This document shows, one piece after another, positions 13,177-17,805 of a stretch of DNA of 20,175 nucleotides; the stretch's first letter is position 1, and every line of letters starts with the position of its first letter. The translations under genes and the position numbers were made by a program. The notes under the pieces are model-generated. The model searched no databases. It was not told where the DNA came from and worked only from the letters and a program-made list of their open reading frames with translations. Source of the stretch: a virus. The DNA lies in IMG/VR virus record IMGVR_UViG_3300032294_001134, positions 1 to 20,175 of that record. The stretch is one strand, 5' to 3'.

Positions 13177-13205
13177 ATAATACCAACTTCCCTGACTTTT
13201 TTCAA
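13177..13205 (-). promoter_or_regulatory. Promoter (TTGAAA-N17-TATTAT) for the small-gene operon
   Basis: TTGAAA at 13205-13200, TATTAT at 13182-13177, spacer 17. It sits at the end of the 13207-13410 gene and precedes the 13128 start. Confidence 0.65.
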
Positions 13206-13206
13206 G

Positions 13207-13410
13207 TTACCTGACTTTCGGCGTGTCGCAAGTGGAGAGGTAGATTGGATTGGTTTTTACTTTTTGCTTAGAACCTTCTTCCTCACAACCCCACTCCACA
13301 TAAGCGCACTCACTCCAATAGCAACGCACCGCAAAGCACATCTCATCACCGCAAGGGCAATCTATCCACTTTGCGTCTGCGTCGCACTTGGAGCAAGTGG
13401 TTGCTTCCAT
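13207..13410 (-). CDS. Small Cys-rich protein
   Basis: A 67-residue protein with eight cysteines in the first 42 residues (CSKC, DCPCGDEMC, RCYWSEC, GC), probably binding one or two zinc ions. WSECAYVEWGC resembles ribbon proteins that bind nucleic acid or protein, but no family is recognised. The ATG overlaps the phosphatase stop as TAATG, so the two are translationally coupled. An exact copy of the dispersed 14-mer (13254-13267) encodes SKQKVK. Confidence 0.75.
   Translation of the reverse strand: MEATTCSKCDADAKWIDCPCGDEMCFAVRCYWSECAYVEWGCEEEGSKQKVKTNPIYLSTCDTPKVR
13254..13267 (-). repeat. Dispersed 14-mer, exact copy 3
   Basis: GCAAAAAGTAAAAA on the minus strand, inside the 13207-13410 gene and co-oriented. 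The reading frame differs from that of copy 2, so the match is not explained by a shared peptide. Confidence 0.7.
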
Positions 13411-13946
13411 TACTCCGCCTTAGGGAGCGAGAGCAACCACTTCTCAAAGGTTGAATTGAATAATGCGTATTGGCTTCGCTTATCTCGGATTAGGCAAATC
13501 GCTTCTTCCGCAGAATAACCTTCACGCATTAGGACTAATGCCATAACTAGCCCTGAACGATTTAGTCCTGCTTGGCAACGAATAAGAACTCGCTTACCTG
13601 ATTTCCAATCTTCGTGAGCAATCCGCACAATTTGGAATAACTCCTTGAAGTCAATCCCACTCATATTTGGACTATCGTAGAACGGATAGCGAATTTCCTT
13701 TACTAGCCAATCCGCAGGGTTTGCGTATTGGTAGGCAGTAATTACTGTATCGAAGTCTTCTTTAGTAATCCGCACATCACCTTCACGATTTCTCTCAAAG
13801 ATAGTGTCGTCATCATCTGTACCTCCCTGAAATAGGTTAGGCAAGATTTCGTTCCACAGTTCAGTTGGGTAATCAATCGCTGTGTATTGCGGAGCAATAC
13901 CTAAGTCGTCTTCATCTACTTCTGTCCATTGTGTATTTGTCGTCAT
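13410..13946 (-). CDS. Dual-specificity protein phosphatase-like protein
   Basis: A 178-residue protein with the Cys-based phosphatase signature C-x5-R: VLIRCQAGLNRSGLV, catalytic Cys124 and Arg130. An Asp in YPFYDSPNMSG (about residue 91) is in the right place for the general acid. ELWNEILPNLFQGGTDDDD matches the start of the DSP fold (I-L-P-x-L-F-x-G). It would dephosphorylate Ser/Thr/Tyr phosphoproteins or possibly RNA 5' phosphates. The ATG at 13946 follows AAAGGAGAAAACAAA; the frame extends six codons further without better support. Its stop overlaps the next ATG. Such phosphatases occur in various phages; the target here is unknown. Confidence 0.85.
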   Translation of the reverse strand: MTTNTQWTEVDEDDLGIAPQYTAIDYPTELWNEILPNLFQGGTDDDDTIFERNREGDVRITKEDFDTVITAYQYANPADWLVKEIRYPFYDSPNMSGIDFKELFQIVRIAHEDWKSGKRVLIRCQAGLNRSGLVMALVLMREGYSAEEAICLIRDKRSQYALFNSTFEKWLLSLPKAE

Positions 13947-13970
13947 TTTGTTTTCTCCTTTCATAATAGT

Positions 13971-13999
13971 ATTTTATCAGTTTTTTCCTTTTTTGGCAA
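13971..13999 (-). promoter_or_regulatory. Promoter (TTGCCA-N17-TAAAAT) for the phosphatase gene
   Basis: TTGCCA lies at 13999-13994 inside the end of the 13977-14141 gene; TAAAAT at 13976-13971 begins directly after its stop. Weaker than the TTGACT promoters; read-through from upstream is also possible. Confidence 0.45.
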
Positions 14000-14141
14000 A
14001 TCCAAATAAACGAGCAACAAAGGCATTTAGCATCTCCGCATTTTGTTCGTAGTATGCGTGGTCTTTAGTCTTGCTCTTTCTTTTCTTAGTAGAGCGTTTG
14101 ACCGCAGTATAAATAACACTATCGGGTAATCCCTTTGGCAT
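13977..14141 (-). CDS. Small LPDS/FVAR-type phage protein (copy 2)
   Basis: A 54-residue very basic protein, MPKGLPDSVIYTAVKRSTKK, then RKSKTKDHAYYEQNAEMLNA and FVARLFGFAKKGKN. It is the leftward relative of the 49-residue protein at 7881-8030: GLPDS, a basic middle, YYxxNAxxLNxFVAR at matching positions. The ribosome site AAAGGAGGAACAA is near ideal and a TTGACT promoter lies at 14168-14196. A longer overlapping frame in another register (14027-14251) is a shadow. Function unknown. Confidence 0.8.
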   Translation of the reverse strand: MPKGLPDSVIYTAVKRSTKKRKSKTKDHAYYEQNAEMLNAFVARLFGFAKKGKN

Positions 14142-14167
14142 TTGTTCCTCCTTTCTTTGTAAGACAA

Positions 14168-14196
14168 AGAATACCCTATTACCGCATAAAAGTCAA
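14168..14196 (-). promoter_or_regulatory. Promoter (TTGACT-N17-TATTCT)
   Basis: TTGACT at 14196-14191 followed by TTT, spacer 17, TATTCT at 14173-14168. Drives the 13977-14141 gene. Confidence 0.75.
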
Positions 14197-14321
14197 ATCC
14201 TAAAAAAGAGATGTATCTCACAGGCAAAATGTCCGAATTGTCTTCACACATTTTTTGCTAAGGTTTTTGCTCACTACGAACAACTTTGCATTGTTTCCGG
14301 ACCCTACCGGCTATTGCATGA

Positions 14322-14335
14322 TTTTTACTTTTTGC
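14322..14335 (-). repeat. Dispersed 14-mer, exact copy 4
   Basis: GCAAAAAGTAAAAA in the non-coding stretch 14200-14350, 40 bases from CCGG-N6-CCGG (14299-14312). It lies between a terminator and the next promoter. Confidence 0.7.
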
Positions 14336-14352
14336 TACACCTTTGCACGCAC

Positions 14353-14383
14353 AAAAAAGAAAACCCCCGCACTTGGCGGGGGC
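14353..14383 (-). terminator. Terminator of the 14399-14623 gene
   Basis: Minus-strand GCCCCCGC...GCGGGGG stem, then TTTTCTTTTTT. Confidence 0.85.
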
Positions 14384-14398
14384 TTCCTTGAATTCTAT

Positions 14399-14623
14399 TT
14401 AGTTTTTTACAAGCACCGCAGGGTCAAACTTCTTGGCACACTCTCTGCCTATGTTCCAGAACCCCTGTGAGTCTGCTTCGCTGGCTGGGTGTAACACCGC
14501 ACCGCCTGTGGATACATTTACTAGGTAAGCGTTCTTACCTGTCTTGCGTCCGCATTGAATACAGTAGTTCTCGTAGTTGCCATTAGGCTCTACCCAATTT
14601 ACGAAATCTCCAAAACTTAGCAT
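14399..14623 (-). CDS. Small Cys-containing hypothetical protein
   Basis: A 74-residue protein. FVNWVEPNGNYENYCIQCGRKTGKNAYLV carries C-x2-C-G, and a later WNIGRECAKKFDP supplies a third Cys, recalling DUF6011-like endings (G-x-x-C-x-K-x-F). A beta-rich centre (AYLVNVSTGGAVL) lies between. It probably binds zinc; the function is unknown. ATG at 14623 follows AAAGGGGGTGAAGATAG. Transcribed alone from the promoter at 14655-14683 to the terminator at 14353-14383. Confidence 0.75.
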   Translation of the reverse strand: MLSFGDFVNWVEPNGNYENYCIQCGRKTGKNAYLVNVSTGGAVLHPASEADSQGFWNIGRECAKKFDPAVLVKN

Positions 14624-14654
14624 CTATCTTCACCCCCTTTCTGCTAATACCCTA

Positions 14655-14683
14655 AGCATAACATAGTGGAATTAGAAAGTCAA
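14655..14683 (-). promoter_or_regulatory. Promoter (TTGACT-N17-TATGCT)
   Basis: TTGACT at 14683-14678, TATGCT at 14660-14655, spacer 17. The -35 overlaps the end of the upstream gene (stop at 14685). Confidence 0.75.
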
Positions 14684-14684
14684 G

Positions 14685-14855
14685 TTACTCTTTTGGTATA
14701 AAAGTCGGGTCGCATTGAAAACAAACGGGTTCTCCATTTATCTCGTTCATACAACCACTATCAAAGTTCTCTGAACATTTCACGCAATAGCAAGCATCTT
14801 CCTCTACCGCGTGAGTATTCAAGCAAGACTTACATAACTTCGCAGTCGTGTCCAT
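14685..14855 (-). CDS. Small Cys-rich zinc-ribbon protein
   Basis: A 56-residue protein starting MDTTAKLCKSCLNTHAVEED. It has three C-x-x-C or C-x-C pairs (CKSC, CYCVKC, CFQC) plus one further Cys, a layout suited to two zinc sites. Acidic overall. The ATG at 14855 lies 9 bases after GGAGG; an in-frame ATG at 14873 is less favoured. It overlaps the end of the 14830-14940 gene by 26 nt. No family recognised. Confidence 0.65.
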   Translation of the reverse strand: MDTTAKLCKSCLNTHAVEEDACYCVKCSENFDSGCMNEINGEPVCFQCDPTFIPKE

Positions 14856-14940
14856 AGCCCCACTCCTCCGCATCTATCTCATTGAGTAGGTCAAAGACCC
14901 TACCGCACTCTACGCACTTGGCTTTAGTTGTTATTTCCAC
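14830..14940 (-). CDS. 36-residue zinc-finger-like protein
   Basis: A short frame from GTG at 14940, VEITTKAKCVECGRVFDLLN followed by EIDAEEWGYGHDCEVM. KCVECGRVFDLLNEIDAEEWGYGHDCE is a compact C-x2-C ... H-x-C module that I recall as a recurring unit in actinophage small proteins. GAGGTGG lies 10 bases upstream of the GTG, inside the end of the 14931-15071 gene, so the start is coupled. Strong motif but small size; confidence is moderate. Confidence 0.65.
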   Translation of the reverse strand: MEITTKAKCVECGRVFDLLNEIDAEEWGYGHDCEVM

Positions 14941-15071
14941 GGCGAGTGAACCACCTCGTTGTCGTATCCGCACTTTACGCAGGTAAACCAATAGGTTGAA
15001 CCATCATCTTCAAAATCTTCGTTCTCTGTCTCACACTCATCTGCCTCACATAGAACCACATACTTTGCCAT
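14931..15071 (-). CDS. Tiny acidic zinc-ribbon protein
   Basis: A 46-residue protein, MAKYVVLCEADECETENEDF onward, with C-x4-C (8 and 13) and C-x2-C (31 and 34 in FTCVKCGYDNE). The middle is highly acidic. ATG follows AAGGGAAAAGAA. First gene of the three-gene zinc-ribbon cluster 15071-14685, driven by the promoter at 15102-15131. Function unknown. Confidence 0.75.
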   Translation of the reverse strand: MAKYVVLCEADECETENEDFEDDGSTYWFTCVKCGYDNEVVHSPWK

Positions 15072-15101
15072 TTCTTTTCCCTTTCGTTGGCTTGTTGTCT
15101 A

Positions 15102-15131
15102 AGTATAACATCATCTATCTTAGAAAGTCAA
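15102..15131 (-). promoter_or_regulatory. Promoter (TTGACT-N18-TATACT)
   Basis: TTGACT at 15131-15126 followed by TTCTA, TATACT at 15107-15102, then TAG as in sister promoters. Confidence 0.75.
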
Positions 15132-15196
15132 GTCGTGTCGCAAAGTTATTTCTATGTCCAGCACCGCTGCCAAATAGCCAGACCGCAAAACGCAAG

Positions 15197-15210
15197 TTTT
15201 TACTTTTTGC
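15197..15210 (-). repeat. Dispersed 14-mer, exact copy 5
   Basis: GCAAAAAGTAAAAA in the gene-free stretch 15135-15240 between a terminator and the next promoter. The same stretch holds CGCAAAGTTATTTCTATGTC (15138-15157), related to CGCAAGTTGTTTCTATCTC near copy 6. Confidence 0.7.
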
Positions 15211-15241
15211 TTTAGGGGTACCTCCGGAATCTGCGAACAAC

Positions 15242-15272
15242 AAAAAAGACGCGGGGGTTAGCCCGCGCCTTC
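15242..15272 (-). terminator. Terminator of the DUF3846 gene
   Basis: Minus-strand GCGGG-N6-CCCGC-type stem extended by flanking pairs, then GTCTTTTTTG. Confidence 0.8.
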
Positions 15273-15288
15273 TCTGTGGGAAATCTAT

Positions 15289-15657
15289 TTAGTTGTATAG
15301 CGCACCGAATAAGTAGGCAGTTGGAATTACCTGTGAGTTGTATGCCAACCACTTTTCTACCTGCTCGTCAGTCAGTCCTAGCGTGTAGCCTTCTTCATCT
15401 GTCCCGCCAGTAATGATTACATTGCCGAGAATAGGATTACCTGCTTTCCAAGTCTCCGAATAAATCGCAGACCCGTGTAGGTTGAGTGGCAAGCCCTCTG
15501 CTATGCCATTTTCATTTACCCACATATCTGTGTTCTCGTCAATTCCAACGCACTCTATCATTCCGCCAACCGCGTCAGATAAAGTCTTGTAAGAAGTTTC
15601 GTTGGTAAATTCAACCACTTGCTTCTCACCACTTGTTGTGATTATGACTGCTTTCAT
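15289..15657 (-). CDS. DUF3846-like phage protein
   Basis: A 122-residue acidic protein beginning MKAVIITTSGEKQVVEFTNE. The order of elements (front strand, YKTLSDAVGGMIECVGI, MWVNENGIAEGLPLN, then ILGNVIITGGTDEEGYTLGLTDEQ) matches DUF3846, a family widespread in actinobacteria and their phages. Its biochemical role is unknown. ATG at 15657 follows AGAAAGGGGGGACACT. This ribosome site is exactly complementary over 12 nt to the first loop of the candidate C-rich RNA at 17678-17790. Single-gene unit with its own promoter and terminator. Confidence 0.8.
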   Translation of the reverse strand: MKAVIITTSGEKQVVEFTNETSYKTLSDAVGGMIECVGIDENTDMWVNENGIAEGLPLNLHGSAIYSETWKAGNPILGNVIITGGTDEEGYTLGLTDEQVEKWLAYNSQVIPTAYLFGALYN

Positions 15658-15680
15658 AGTGTCCCCCCTTTCTTTCTCTA

Positions 15681-15709
15681 AGTATAACACCGCGTCTAAT
15701 AAAAGTCAA
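15681..15709 (-). promoter_or_regulatory. Promoter (TTGACT-N17-TATACT)
   Basis: TTGACT at 15709-15704, TATACT at 15686-15681, spacer 17, followed by TAG. Drives the DUF3846 gene. Confidence 0.8.
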
Positions 15710-15716
15710 GTATTAG

Positions 15717-15755
15717 GAAAAGAAAAACTCCCCCGCACCAACCAAGACGAGGGAG
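15717..15755 (-). terminator. Terminator of the WGR-like gene
   Basis: Minus-strand CTCCCTCG pairs with CGGGGGAG (one G-U) around a 12-base loop, then TTTTTCTTTT. Confidence 0.8.
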
Positions 15756-15773
15756 CCTTTCCCGCCCACCGAA

Positions 15774-16013
15774 TTAGGCTACGAGCACCACTTCGTAGCC
15801 TCTTGTAAGTTTAGATTGAACCTTGTCGTTAGCGTATGCCTTAGCAAGGAATGGATAAGCAAAACTCTTTACTTGCTTTGCTTGTGGAGCGACTTCTTCA
15901 GCCTTACCCCAAAGTGTAATAACTTTGTTATCTTCAACGATAACCTGATAAATCTTCTTGAGACCGGCATTTCCGCGTTCTCCGTCAGACTTCTTGACGA
16001 GTATCCACTTCAT
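15774..16013 (-). CDS. WGR-domain-like small protein
   Basis: A 79-residue basic protein. KKIYQVIVEDNKVITLWGKAEEV matches the core of WGR domains (strand, turn, strand, W-G-R/K), and FLAKAYANDKVQSKLTRGYEVV matches the C-terminal helix and G-Y strand. WGR domains bind nucleic acid, for example in PARP proteins. Here the Arg of W-G-R is Lys. ATG at 16013 follows AAAGGGGAAAACA. Single-gene transcription unit. Confidence 0.7.
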   Translation of the reverse strand: MKWILVKKSDGERGNAGLKKIYQVIVEDNKVITLWGKAEEVAPQAKQVKSFAYPFLAKAYANDKVQSKLTRGYEVVLVA

Positions 16014-16043
16014 TGTTTTCCCCTTTCTGAAGTTGATAAGAGT

Positions 16044-16071
16044 ATTTTACCAGTTTTGGCAGGGAAGTCAA
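16044..16071 (-). promoter_or_regulatory. Promoter (TTGACT-N16-TAAAAT)
   Basis: TTGACT at 16071-16066, TAAAAT at 16049-16044, spacer 16. Drives the WGR-like gene. Confidence 0.65.
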
Positions 16072-16195
16072 GTTGAAATAGGAAATCCGCATTGTGTTTT
16101 GTATCACATTTATAAATCCTATGCCAGCAAGAACCCTTTGGCACTTCTTCCGCAAGTTGTTTCTATCTCCAGACAGCCGGGTCCCGGAGCAACAA

Positions 16196-16209
16196 GCAAA
16201 AAGTAAAAA
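16196..16209 (+). repeat. Dispersed 14-mer, exact copy 6 (reverse orientation)
   Basis: GCAAAAAGTAAAAA on the plus strand in the gene-free stretch 16076-16250. It is the only exact copy running against local transcription. It is flanked by CCGGG-T-CCCGG (16178-16188) and GCCGGC (16216-16221). Confidence 0.7.
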
Positions 16210-16252
16210 ACTTTAGCCGGCTCCTCCATCTTCAGAATAACTTGCGTGCATG

Positions 16253-16282
16253 AAAAAACCCCGGCTTCTTCAGCCGGGGCTT
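16253..16282 (-). terminator. Terminator of the 16294-16527 gene
   Basis: Minus-strand CCCCGGCT-GAAGA-AGCCGGGG, then TTTTTT. A very strong intrinsic terminator. Confidence 0.9.
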
Positions 16283-16293
16283 CTCCAGATAAA

Positions 16294-16527
16294 TTACCTA
16301 TCTAAGCGAAGTATCCGCACTAGGTCGCCGGCAGATAACTCCCAGCCGGAATCAGTCTTGCGAGCGCAAGCGGGGTGTGGCTCTATGTCCGCAGGTAAAG
16401 TAATTACCGCATCATAGTCTTCTGCCTGATAAAACTCCCACGCCTTGATAGCGGGTTCCGCGTAATCAAGTGGTAGGGGTGGATAGAAATTACCACGCAA
16501 GTGGTAGGTCATAGACATTGTGTCCAT
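16294..16527 (-). CDS. Hypothetical protein behind a structured leader
   Basis: A 77-residue protein, MDTMSMTYHLRGNFYPPLPL onward. A Pro/aromatic front is followed by a helix (EPAIKAWEFYQAEDYDAVITL), a PHPAC segment and an acidic-to-basic end (WELSAGDLVRILRLDR). No family recognised. ATG at 16527 follows AAAGGGGAACGC. The gene is unusual for its ~105-nt leader, which can fold into a long stem (16554-16632), suggesting control of its expression at RNA level. Confidence 0.7.
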   Translation of the reverse strand: MDTMSMTYHLRGNFYPPLPLDYAEPAIKAWEFYQAEDYDAVITLPADIEPHPACARKTDSGWELSAGDLVRILRLDR

Positions 16528-16553
16528 GCGTTCCCCTTTCAAGAGAAATTAGG

Positions 16554-16632
16554 TTCAGTAGGGGAGTCGTATTGTTTCCCACCCTCCGGAGTTCAAGTGG
16601 TTCAGGTGTCCAGCGACTTCCCCCCTACTGAA
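16554..16632 (-). promoter_or_regulatory. Structured 5' leader RNA, possible cis-regulator
   Basis: Minus-strand TTCAGTAGGGG (16632-16622) pairs perfectly with CCCCTACTGAA (16564-16554), extended by GTCG/CGAC after a small internal loop. The stem encloses about 43 bases containing CTCCGGAG and CACC/GGTG pairs. It starts within about ten bases of the expected transcript start and ends some 27 bases before the ATG. No riboswitch class is recognised; a phage-specific protein- or ligand-binding leader is possible. Confidence 0.55.
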
Positions 16633-16639
16633 TAACTGA

Positions 16640-16668
16640 AGTATAGCAACCCTAGAAAGAAAAGTCAA
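16640..16668 (-). promoter_or_regulatory. Promoter (TTGACT-N17-TATACT)
   Basis: TTGACT at 16668-16663, TATACT at 16645-16640, spacer 17. Drives the structured leader and the 16294-16527 gene. Confidence 0.8.
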
Positions 16669-16757
16669 GTCGTGTCGTTCAGCAAATAGGCGTACGCATA
16701 GCGACTTCAGAATAACTTTTTGACTTGCAGGGGACCGGCTTGTTGCGTGCCGGAGAG

Positions 16758-16771
16758 TTTTTACTTTTTGC
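16758..16771 (-). repeat. Dispersed 14-mer, exact copy 7
   Basis: GCAAAAAGTAAAAA beginning at the last base of the HslV-like gene's stop codon and co-oriented. It is followed by the hairpin CCGGC-N9-GCCGG. Confidence 0.7.
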
Positions 16772-17343
16772 TAAGCCACACCGAAGTGTTGAACCATCAC
16801 ATAAACCGGTGGCGAAGTATTTGGGTCAAGGCGTGAGGCGATTGTTACTGCTTGCCTTGCTAATGTCTTGGCAGTTCCAAGAGTTCGTTTGCGGGTTTCA
16901 AGCGTAGCAAGTAACGCCCCTTGTGCGTATCCTCCGCCAGACCCGATTGTATAAACTCCAGACTCATCTCTAGCCCAAGAGAAGTCCTCACCTATCTCGT
17001 AGATAGTGCCGTTGATAGCAACAATGATTTGGCTATCGTGTTCGCCATCTTTTGAGTATGAGTTGTCCTCGAATAACTTTTTCATTTCAGGTATGAAGTT
17101 CATAGTCATAAACTTGTCTAGCCTTACGCCATAAGCGGTTGGGGCAATAGTAGGTGGCTTGAATACATACGCCATTAGATTGACGGCTCTCATGTCCCCC
17201 GCTACGCCAATGAGGTAGTCGCCATTTTTTATTACCTTGCCGTTGTCCTTCGGCAAAGAGTAAATCTTGTTGTCTTCAGTAACACGACTGTCGTAAGCAA
17301 GTACAGCCCAATTCTCGCCCTGAACGGCTGCAATTGTAGTCAT
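16771..17343 (-). CDS. HslV/proteasome-like Ntn hydrolase
   Basis: A 190-residue protein with the layout of proteasome beta-type/HslV subunits, close to HslV's usual ~175-180 residues. It starts MTTIAAV, as HslV does (MTTIVSV), so removal of Met would expose the catalytic Thr. AYDSRVT places Asp18 (17 after Met removal) at the conserved active-site Asp position. GKVIKNGDYLIGVAG supplies a likely catalytic Lys36. YTIGSGGGYAQGALLATL (134-141 GSGGGYAQ) is the HslV GSGGxYAQ signature, followed by the usual helix. No HslU-like ATPase is in the window. It could act alone, with a host unfoldase, or as a non-degrading relative. The weak link is the lack of a clear ribosome site: the gene starts 36 bases after the previous stop, across a near copy of the A-rich box. 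Confidence 0.8.
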   Translation of the reverse strand: MTTIAAVQGENWAVLAYDSRVTEDNKIYSLPKDNGKVIKNGDYLIGVAGDMRAVNLMAYVFKPPTIAPTAYGVRLDKFMTMNFIPEMKKLFEDNSYSKDGEHDSQIIVAINGTIYEIGEDFSWARDESGVYTIGSGGGYAQGALLATLETRKRTLGTAKTLARQAVTIASRLDPNTSPPVYVMVQHFGVA

Positions 17344-17378
17344 CGTACTGCTCCCTGTCGGTTTTTACTTTTTACTAC

Positions 17379-17624
17379 CTAGCCTACGAAGTCTCCCCAG
17401 AGGTCTTCTCTAAGTTGTTCGTATTTGTCTCCGTTATGCCCGTTGTATTTATTTGAGATGTCTTCATCACGCAACAAGTAGTCTAGCGAAAGAACCGCAA
17501 CACACCCTTCCTCCCCGAACATAATAACAAGTTTCGTGTCGCCGTCATCAGGGTTATCAACGATAGACGCAACAAAGGGGGAAGCCCCGCCGTTAGGGTG
17601 AAAGTCTTTAGCCACTACTCGCAT
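17379..17624 (-). CDS. Hypothetical acidic protein upstream of the HslV-like gene
   Basis: An 81-residue acidic protein, MRVVAKDFHPNGGASPFVAS onward, with a beta-rich front (SPFVASIVDN, TKLVIMFGEEGCVAVLSLDYLL) and a charged helical end (KYEQLREDLWGDFVG). No family recognised. Start is uncertain: ATG at 17624 has no clear Shine-Dalgarno, and the leader would be only ~15-20 bases if the promoter at 17648-17675 is right. Probably co-transcribed with the HslV-like gene 36 bases downstream. Confidence 0.6.
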   Translation of the reverse strand: MRVVAKDFHPNGGASPFVASIVDNPDDGDTKLVIMFGEEGCVAVLSLDYLLRDEDISNKYNGHNGDKYEQLREDLWGDFVG

Positions 17625-17647
17625 AGCAAAAAGGGTAGCGTGCCGAA

Positions 17648-17675
17648 ACACTATCAGTAGTTGTATAAAAGTCAA
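17648..17675 (-). promoter_or_regulatory. Promoter (TTGACT-N16-TAGTGT)
   Basis: TTGACT at 17675-17670 followed by TTT; -10 TAGTGT at 17653-17648 is weaker than in sister promoters. It directly follows the T tract of the upstream terminator. Confidence 0.55.
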
Positions 17676-17677
17676 AC

Positions 17678-17721
17678 AAAAAAAGACACCACTCCCTTCG
17701 GACAGGAGCGAAGGAGAGTGG
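17678..17721 (-). terminator. Strong intrinsic terminator
   Basis: CCACTC-(T)-CCTTCG pairs with CGAAGG-GAGTGG around 8 bases, then TGTC and seven T. It ends the transcript of the 18873-17806 genes and of the candidate small RNA. Confidence 0.9.
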
Positions 17722-17790
17722 CGGAGCGACAGGGGGAAAGGGTATTACCCCGCGCTCTTTATCGCCATCAGAAAGGGGGGAGATGGCGAC
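17678..17790 (-). ncRNA. Candidate C-rich small RNA (6C-like)
   Basis: The minus strand after the stop at 17806 reads as two hairpins plus a terminator. Hairpin 1: TCGCCATC (17789-17782) pairs with GATGGCGA (17769-17762), and the loop is TCCCCCCTTTCT. Hairpin 2: GAGCG (17757-17753) pairs with CGCTC (17728-17724) around a loop containing CCC and CCCCC runs, though GGGG in the same loop may pair with them. A 12-bp terminator stem with seven T follows. Two C-loop hairpins before a terminator is the layout of the actinobacterial 6C RNA, known to act by pairing with G-rich mRNA sites. The first loop is complementary to the phage's own G-rich ribosome sites. No clear own promoter; it may be processed from the 3' end of the 17806 gene transcript. 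Confidence 0.5.
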
Positions 17791-17805
17791 AATGCTTTTA
17801 CATAG

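Noticed and set aside
14027-14251. A 74-codon minus-strand frame
   Set aside because: It crosses the TTGACT promoter at 14168-14196 and is a different register of the 13977-14141 gene, which has a near-ideal ribosome site and a paralog elsewhere in the window.
14996-15292. A 98-codon plus-strand frame
   Set aside because: It spans a promoter, a gene-free element and a terminator of the leftward strand and has no promoter or ribosome site of its own.
14200-16757. tRNA genes in the gene-free stretches
   Set aside because: No cloverleaf with a T-loop GTTCRA-like block and matching acceptor stem was found; the hairpins seen are short CCGG-type or terminator stems.
9132-16771. CRISPR array from the repeated 14-mer
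   Set aside because: Repeats are too short, spaced 0.5 to 3.4 kb apart and partly inside genes; this is a dispersed site, not an array.
17762-17800. Tiny plus-strand frame after a GAAAGGGGGGAG ribosome-like site
   Set aside because: It encodes only about eight residues before a stop and has no plus-strand promoter; the G-run is better explained as the complement of the C loop in the leftward candidate RNA.
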